Assembly: GCF_027887165.1 (NCBI RefSeq)
Contig: NC_077228.1
Location: forward strand, 422,423,207 to 422,487,206
Reading direction: 5' to 3'
DNA: 64,000 nt
Source of the DNA: Monodelphis domestica
Taxonomy: Eukaryota; Chordata; Mammalia; Didelphimorphia; Didelphidae
This document shows, in pieces, positions 57,079 through 64,000 of the stretch; the first letter of the stretch is position 1, and each line of letters begins with the position of its first letter. A program made the position numbers and the translations under genes. Under the pieces are notes generated by a model. It was not told where the DNA came from, did not search any database, and worked only from the letters and a program-made list of their open reading frames with translations.

Positions 57079-58254
57079 ATGAGCAAATAACAGAAAAATA
57101 AGAAAGAAATTACAATAGACAACTTCTACACAACGCCTGGACCAGAGGGGGAGGGATCAGCAAATGATAAATCAGAAATCCCAGCAAATTGGATACAGGC
57201 TTTGGAAGAACTCAAAATGGCATTCAAAACACAATTAAGAGAGGCTGAAGACAATTGGGGAAAGAATTTAAAAACTAAGATAAGTCATCTGAAAACAGAG
57301 GCACTTGAACTAAAACAAGAAAATAGTGACTTGAAAGCCAAAATCAACGAGCTGGAAAATGAGGCAAAGGAGATGAAAGATGAGATAAAGAGGATGAAAG
57401 ATGACCTCCATAGAAAATTAGACCAGAAAGAGAAGGATGACCAAAAATCCAGGGATGAAACTCAGTCTTTAAGAACCAGAATACAACAACTGGAATCAAG
57501 TGACCTCACAAGGCAGCAGGACACTATAAAACAAAACAAAAAGAATGAAAAAATTGAGGAAAATATGAAGCATCTCATTCACAAAACATAGGATTTAGAA
57601 AATTGTTCAAGGAAAGACAATTTAAGAATCATTGGCCTACCAGAAGACCATGACAAAAGAAAAAGCCTGGACATTATATTACAGGAAATTATTAAAGAAA
57701 ACTGCCCCAATATCCTAGAACAAGAGGGAAAAGTGGAGATTGATAGAATCCACAGATCACCTCCTGTACTTAATCCCCAACTGACAACACCCAGGAATGT
57801 TATAGCCAAATTCAAGAACTATCAGACCAAAGAAAAGAAATTACAAACCGCCAAGAAGAAGTCATTCAGATACCAAGGAACCACAGTGAGGATAACGCAG
57901 GATCTGGCTGCATCCACACTTGTAATATTTATAGGAGAGAGTGTATATTTCTTGGTAAGGCAAGGGAGGGAGATGCCCCCTGCTGAGAGGAAACAGCAGG
58001 GGTCCAAAGAGGTCTTGTTTCCTTTCCACACACTGAAGAACTGAAAGGCATGGAATATGATATTTTGGAAAGCAAGGGAACTAGGACTACAACCAAGAAT
58101 CAACTACCCAGCAGAACTGACTATATTCTTATAGGGGAAAAGTATGGTCGTTCAACAAAATAGAAGAATTCCAAGAATTTGTAAAGAAAAGACCAGACCT
58201 GAACAGAAAATTCGATGCCCAAGCATAGAACTCAAGAGAATCATCAAAAGGTAA
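57079..58254 (+). pseudogene. L1 ORF1 (RNA-binding protein), broken
   Basis: ATG at 57079 opens the ORF1 frame, but codon 4 is TAA (57088-57090). The frame then encodes the N-terminal region, a coiled coil (57202-57560; KTKISHLKTEALELKQEN), a TAG at 57589, the RNA-recognition region (LRIIGLPEDHD) and the start of the C-terminal domain (57733-57920). At 57921-58034 sit a 110-bp insertion and a 4-bp repeat, together 38 codons, which keeps frame. A TGA follows at 58042 and a frameshift near 58130. The natural stop would be TAA at 58252-58254. The 57202 ORF opens with TTG, so it is not a true start. In an active L1 this protein trimerises on the RNA. Confidence 0.9.
57921..58030. mobile_element. 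110-bp insertion in L1 ORF1 with CACT target duplication
   Basis: The insert starts TGTAATATTTATAGG and ends TTTCCACA (TG...CA), between CACT at 57917-57920 and 58031-58034. Inside is a perfect 9-bp hairpin: CCCCTGCTG (57977-57985) and CAGCAGGGG (57994-58002) around an 8-base loop. The size is far below an ordinary LTR. It may be an internally deleted LTR or a miniature element. I know of no matching family. Confidence 0.7.
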
Positions 58255-58988
58255 TTTTTTTTTAAAAAGGACAAAAGAAAAACCAAAACAAAGCAAACAA
58301 ACAAAAATCCCCCCTTTTTTTACGAGACTCAATAAGTTAAAATGTTATGTATCCCTATAAGAAAAGAGGTCATTGGTAACACTTAAAAACTGTTTATCAC
58401 CTAGGCATCTAGGAGAATTACACTTAGAGGGAACAGTGACAAACTGTACAGGATGAAAGGACAAGACATAATTAGATATATAGATATACATATACATATG
58501 TGTGTGTGTATATATATATATATACACACATATACAATTAGAGCTAAAAAAGAGGTTAATACTAAAAGAAATGGGGGTACATTTATATGTCACAAAGAAG
58601 CTCATGGCAGGATTGTGGAGAATATCAATACATTGGAAGGGTAAAGAGGTTGGAGATAGGAAATACTCAACTCTTAAATGCTTTGGAATTGACCCAAAGA
58701 GGGAAGAACAACCCAATCCATTGGGAGCAGAGAATAGGTTTGCTCCCTATAGGGGAGTAGAAGGGTAACAAATGAACAGGTGGGGAAGAAAGCAGTACAA
58801 GGGAGGGAGACGGTGGGGGAGTAATTTTAGAAAGACTACAGGGAAAATAAGGGGGGGGAGATAAGAAGGAAGGGGGATAGAAAGGAAGTGAAATAAGGGT
58901 GGGAACTAGGGGGACTGATTAAAAACAAACATTGGTGTAGAAGGAAATAGTGAAAGAAGAAAAGGCAGGACCAGGAGTAGAAATCAAA
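58255..58988 (+). other. L1 inter-ORF spacer
   Basis: About 0.73 kb, purine-rich in its right half (GGGGGGGGAGATAAGAAGG). It is longer than the short spacer of placental L1s. Part may be local expansion. ORFs here are not conserved. Confidence 0.6.
58494..58535. repeat. TG/TA microsatellite
   Basis: (TG)n(TA)n with CACACA to the right, between ORF1 and ORF2. It forms an imperfect palindrome. Confidence 0.9.
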
Positions 58989-61900
58989 ATGCTGGGAAAT
59001 ACACAGCTAGTAATCATAACTCTGAATGTGAATGAAATGAATTCACCCATAAAACACAAGTGAATAGCAGAGTGGATTAGAATCCAAAACCTTACCATAA
59101 GCTGTCTACAAGAAACACACATGAAGAAGGTAGATACTCTTATGGTGAAAGTAAGAGGATGGTGCTAAATCTATTGGGCATCAACTGATAAAAAGAAGGC
59201 AGGAGTTGCAATCATGATATCTGACTAAACCAAAGTAAAAATAAATCTAGTTAAAAGAGATAGGGAAGGTCATTACATCCTGATAAAAGGCAGTATAGAC
59301 AATGAGGAAATAGCCGTACTCAACATGTATGCACCAAATGGCATAGCATCCAAATTTCTAAAGGAGAAACTAATGGAGCTCAAGGATGAAATAGATAGAA
59401 AAACTATACTAGTGGGAGACCTGAACCTTCCTCTATCTGAACTAGATAAATCAAACCAAAAAATAAATAAGAAAGAGGTAAGAGAAGTGAATGAAATCTT
59501 AGAAAAACTAGAGTTAGTAGACATGTGTAGAAAAGTAAATAGGAACAAAAAGGAATATACTTTCTTTTTAGCAGCACATGGTACATTCACAAAAATTGAC
59601 CATATATTAGAGCATAAAAACACTGCAAACAAGTGCAAAAGAGCAGAAATAATAAATGCAACCTTCTCAGATCACAATGCAATGAAAATAATAATTAGTA
59701 AGGGTACATGGAGAGGTAAATAAAAAATTAATTGGAAATAACTTGATTGAAGAAAATTTCAATGATGAGACATCCTTTTAAAACCTATAGGATGCAACCA
59801 AAGCAGTACTCAGGGGGAAATTTAGATCTTTGAGTTCATATATTAACAAATTAAGAAGGGCAGAGGTCAATGAATTGGGCATGCAAATTTAAAAACTAGA
59901 AAGTGAACAAATTAAAAATCCTCAGATGAAGACTAAATTAGAGATCCTAAAAATCAAAGGAGAAATGAATAAAAGTGATAGTCATAGAACTATTGATTTA
60001 ATAAATAAGACTAGAAGCTGGTACTTTGAAAAAACAAATAAAATAGACAAAGTGCTAGTCAATCTAATTAAATAAAGGAAAGGAAAAAAACCAAATTGAC
60101 AGTATCCAAGATGAAAAGGGAGACCTCACCTCTAATGAAGAGGAAATTAAGGCAATCATTAAAAACTACTATGCCCAATTATATGGCAACAAATATGGCA
60201 ATCTGGGTGATATGGATGAATACTTACAAAAATATACATTGCCTAGACTAACTGAGGAAGAAATAAATTACCTAAACAACCCCTTATCAGAAAAAGAAAT
60301 TGAACAAGCCATCAAAGAACTCCCTAAGAAAAAATCCCCAGGACCAGATGGGTTCAGAAATGAATTCTATCAAACATTCAAAGAACAAATAATCCCAATA
60401 TTATACAAACTAATTGACAGAATAAGCAAAGAAGGAGTTCTACCAAATTCATTCTACCATACAAACATGGTACTAATCCCAAAGCTAGGCAGGTCAAAAA
60501 CAGAGAAAGAAAACTATAGACCAATCTCCTTAATGAATATAGATGCAAGAATTTTAAATAAGATACTAGCAAAAAGACTCCAGCAAGTCATCACAAGGGT
60601 TATTCACTATGACCAGGTAGGATTCATACCAGGAATGCAAGGATGGTTCAACATTAGGAAAACCATCCACATAATTGACCATATTAACAAGCAAACCCAC
60701 AAAAATCTCATGATTATCTCAATAGATGCAGAAAAAGCCTTTGATAAAATACAGCACCTATTCCTATTGAAAACACTAGAAAGTATAGGAATAGAAGGGC
60801 CTTTCCTAACAATAATAAACAGTATATATCTAAAACCATCAGCAAACATCATTTGCAATGGGGATAAACTAGAAGCCTTTCCAATAAGATCAGGAGTGAA
60901 ACAAGGATGCCCATTATCACTTCTCCTATTTCATAAGATTTGGTTAAGACCAATTCCCATTTTAAAACAATGAAGGAACTTAGATCAGGAATGTGAGACC
61001 TCTACTCCTTTACTACTTTACTACTACTTTACTCCTCTACTACTTTAGGGGAAGAAACTCCTTGCTGAACAATGAAAAATACTTAAACCCATACTTATAG
61101 TAAGGCAAAAGTTCTTAAGCTGTGCCTATTTTTAGATCTACTACAAAACGGTGCTAAGTACCTATAAAGGTCAGGCAACTTGTGAATTTACAAGGAGCAA
61201 AGAGGTGAGAATTTACTCAGAGGTTTTTTCAGGTGTGAACTTAATCAAAAGTTTAAGTCTATTCAGGTGTGAATTAAGAATGGTCTGTCCTTTGGAAAAA
61301 CATCTACTGTGATTGGTAGATGTGAGAACTTAGGGGAGGTAACATAGGAGAAAATTCCCTTTAAAAGGAGGTCAAAAAGCAGGTCTTGAGAAAAGATTCA
61401 GCTGGGAAAAGCTGAATTGGAGGAGGCAACTGGCCAAAGCTGCCTTGAAGGGCTTGATGGCTGAACTTGATTGAGCTAGCTGAAGCTGAACTGGTGTCTC
61501 TCTGAATACTAGAATCTTGCTTGGGACAAATCTGGTGGTGAGTTGATAAAAGACTGACTGATCTCTCTCTTAGGGTTTTCAGACTAGGCTGGCTCATGCT
61601 GGCCTAGGCTGGTCTAGCCCTTTTCTCATTATTCCCTTTTTCTTTCTCTCTCCCTTTCATTAATTGCTCGTTTGTATTAATTAAAATCTCTATAAAACCC
61701 AGCTGACTTGGGTATATTTAATATTTGGGAATTTTTCCCTGGCGACCACCTTATATTAGACACTGTCTTGAAACCACATTTTCTGCAGTCACAATTTAAG
61801 CCAACCACTCTTTTATCAATCACAGCTTATGGCCTCCACTATTTTAATCATCACACATTGTACTGGAAACACTAGCAGTAGCAATTAGAGAAGAAAAAGA

Positions 61901-63568
61901 AATTGAAGGTATAAAAATTGACAATGAGGAGACCAAGCTATCACTCTTTGCAGATGATATGATAGTTTACTTAAAGAATCCTAGAGGATCAACCAAGAAG
62001 CTAGTTGAAACAATCAACAATTTTTGCAAAGTTGCAGGGTACAAAATAAACTTGCATTTCTATATATCTCCAACCCATTTCAGCAGCAAGAATTAGAAAG
62101 AGAAATTCCATTTAAAATCACCATAAACAATATAAAATACTTAGGAATCTATCTGCCAAGACAAACACAGAAACTATATGAAACACAACTACAAAACATT
62201 CTCCACACAATTAAAACTAGATCTAAACAATTGGAAAAACATTGATTGCTCATTGGTGGGATGAGCTAACATAATAAAAATGACAATCCTACCCAAATTA
62301 ATTTACCTATTTAGTGCCATACCCATTGAACTACCAAAAAACTTTTTTACTGAATTAGAAAAAAACATAACAAAGTTCATTTGGAAGAACAAAAGATCAA
62401 GGATATCCAGGGAAATCATGAAAAAAAAATGCAAAGGAAGGAGGACTTGCAGTACCAGATCTCAAACTATACTATAAAGCAGTGGTCATCAAAACAATTT
62501 GGTACTGGATAAGAGACAGAAAGGAGAATCAGTGGAATAGTCTTGGGGTAAATGACCTCAGCAAGACAGTCTATGATAAACCCAAATATCCCAGTTTTGA
62601 GGACCAAAACCCACTATTTGATAAAAACTTCTGGGAAAATTGGATGACAGTATGGGAGAGATTAGGTTTGGATCAACATCTCACACCCTACACCAGGATA
62701 AACTCAGAATGGATGAATGACCTGAATATAAAGAAGGAAACTATAAGCAAATTAGGTGAACACAGAATAGTGTACTTGTCAGATCTTTGGGAAAGGAAAG
62801 ACTTTAAAACCAAGCAAGAGCTAGAAAAAATCAGAAAATGTAAAATCAATAATTTTGATTACATCAAATTAAAAGTTTTTGTACAAACAAAACTAATGCA
62901 TCCAAAATTAGAAGGGAAGCAACAAATTGGGAAATAATCTTCATTACAAAAACCTCTGACAAAGGTCTAATTACTCAAATTTACAAAGAGCTAAACAAGT
63001 TGTACAAAAAATCAAGCCATTCTCCAATTGATAAATGGACAAGAGACATGATTAGGCAATTTTCAGTTAAAGAAATAAAACTATTGATAAGCACATGAAA
63101 AAGTGTTCTAAATGTCTTATAATCAGAGAAATGCAAATCGAAACAACTCTGAGGTATCACCTCACCCCTGGAAGATTGGCTCACATGACAGCAAAGGAAA
63201 GTAATGAATGCTGGAGGGGATGTGGCAAAGTTGGGACATTAATTCATTGCTGGTGGAGTTGTGAATTGATCCAACCATTCTGGAGGGCAATTTGGAACTA
63301 TGCCCAAAGGGCGCTAAAAGACTGTCTGCCCTTTGATCCAGCCATAGCACTGCTGGGTTTGTACCCCAAAGAGATAATAAGGAAAAAGACATGTAAAAGA
63401 ATATTCATAGTTGTGCTCTTTGTGGTGGTAAAAAATTGGAAAAGGAGGGGATGCCCTTCAATTGGGGAATGGCTGAGCAAATTGTGGTACATGTTGGTGA
63501 TGGAATACTATTGTGCTAAAAGGAATAATAAAGTGGAGGAATTCCATGGGAACTGGAACAATCTCTAG
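58989..63568 (+). pseudogene. L1 ORF2 (endonuclease-reverse transcriptase), broken
   Basis: Probable start ATG 58989 (MLGNTQLVIITLNVN), with a TGA at 59061 in frame. Endonuclease: GDLN (59415-59426) and SDHN (59667-59678) carry the catalytic Asp and Asp-His residues; the N-terminal half has several stops. Reverse transcriptase: [19 protein letters not shown] (motif A, 60719-60745) and [10 protein letters not shown] (motif B, 60890-60919) are intact. An insertion (about 60935-61855) separates them from FADD (motif C, 61947-61958). The C-terminal region follows in pieces with a Cys-rich [10 protein letters not shown] and CWWSCE (63.2 kb) and ends with TAG at 63566-63568. In an active L1 it nicks DNA and copies the L1 RNA at the target. 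Here it cannot be made in one piece. Confidence 0.93.
60935..61855 (+). mobile_element. LTR-like insertion in L1 reverse transcriptase
   Basis: It separates LLLFH from VLETLAVAI of ORF2. Shared phrases with the 50.6 kb LTR are GGAATGTGA, TGCTGAACAATG, TGATTGGTAGATGTGAGAAC (61310-61329; 51104-51123), a pyrimidine tract, TTAAA..TTTATAAAA-like text, and CCTGGCGACC. ATTAAA lies at 61680-61685, about where the 50.6 kb copy has it. I cannot find exact termini or a target duplication, so the edges come from ORF2 continuity. The LTR 5' part differs from the other copy. Confidence 0.7.
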
Positions 63569-64000
63569 GAAGTGATGCAGAGTGAGAGGAGCAGAACCAG
63601 GAAAACACTGTATACAGAGAATGATACACTATGGTACAATCGAATATAATGGACTTCTCCATTAGTGGCAATGTAATGACCCTGAACAACTTGGAAGAAC
63701 CTATGAGGAAAACCACTATCCACATTCAGAGGAAACACAGTGGGAGTAAAAACACTGAAGAAAAACATCTGCTTGAATACATGGGACGAAGGGATATGGT
63801 TGGGGATGTAGACTCTAAATGAACATCCTAGTATAAACAGCAACATGGAAATAGGTTCTGATCAAGGACACAAGTAATACCCAATGAAATTGCATGTTGG
63901 TTGCAGGAAGAGTGGGTAGAAGGGAGGGAGGGAAATAATGTGATTATTGCAACTTAGGAATAATGTTCTAAATTGACTAAATAAATGAATTCAAATGGAA

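Larger units (their letters stand above)
56330..64000 (+). mobile_element. Nearly full-length, inactive L1 (runs off the window)
   Basis: In order: 5' UTR (56330-57078), ORF1 remains, ORF2 remains, and a 3' UTR (63569-64000) with AATAAA at 63980-63985. Without the LTR-like block the element is about 6.7 kb. The 5' end GAGGTGGAGTCAAGATGGC looks genuine. The tail and right target duplication are outside the window. Both ORFs are broken, so it is not mobile by itself. Confidence 0.93.

Noticed and set aside
58494..58535. Z-DNA or cruciform regulatory site
   Set aside because: A TG/TA microsatellite between broken L1 ORFs; no sign of function.
1..64000. CRISPR array, bacterial operon or plasmid features
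   Set aside because: No regularly spaced repeats, no dense coding and no bacterial gene structure. The DNA is mammalian.

Overview
The window is mammalian nuclear DNA, almost certainly from a marsupial. The evidence is the repeat content. There are many copies of two tRNA-derived SINE types typical of metatherians: one starts near GGGGCAGCTAGGTGGCTCAGTGG, the other carries a 3' half that reads GGAGAAGGAAATGGCAAACC. There are also LINE-1 copies with a marsupial-style 3' end, worn MIR- and L2/L3/CR1-like fragments, nonautonomous hAT and Tigger-like DNA elements, and several LTRs. The DNA is AT-rich and intron-like or intergenic. I found no intact host protein-coding gene.

The only gene I can name with certainty is a tRNA-Leu (anticodon TAA) at 12350-12432. 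It has intact A and B boxes and a T-run terminator, and lies inside the only CpG-rich stretch (about 11.55-12.8 kb). That stretch also has promoter-like motifs and may mark the 5' end of a gene whose body I cannot see.

Layout: 0.0-11.5 kb is a patchwork of SINEs and 3'-truncated L1 pieces, one L1 split by an antisense LTR (9.9-10.3 kb). 11.5-12.8 kb is the CpG/tRNA island. 13.6-17.7 kb is a long, decayed antisense L1. 17.7-18.9 kb holds possible LTR material. 18.9-22.0 kb is an L1 with 5' UTR and ORF1 start joined to the ORF2 C-terminus by a large internal deletion. 22-27 kb is mostly unassigned, with one 114-codon ORF of unknown nature at 24.1 kb. 27.07-27.96 kb is a ~0.9 kb GA-rich simple repeat that creates long spurious ORFs. 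28-50 kb is SINE/L1/L2/CR1 patchwork with a Tigger-like element at 36.6 kb. 50.6-51.6 kb is a solo LTR with a 4-bp target duplication. 53.1-53.8 kb is an inverted duplication. 56.3 kb to the end is a nearly full-length but dead L1. Its ORF1 carries a 110-bp insertion and its reverse transcriptase is split by a ~0.9 kb LTR-like insertion.

The parts do not form a pathway; they record nested insertions. I saw no convincing new biological system. The strongest items for follow-up are the inverted duplication (53.1-53.8 kb), the 110-bp hairpin-containing insertion in L1 ORF1 (57.9 kb), the ~59-bp tract shared between a SINE and a site 0.6 kb away (25.6/26.2 kb), and the tRNA/CpG island. Repeat family names rest on recognition by eye, without a database search, and most edges are good to about 10-30 bases unless a target-site duplication is quoted.
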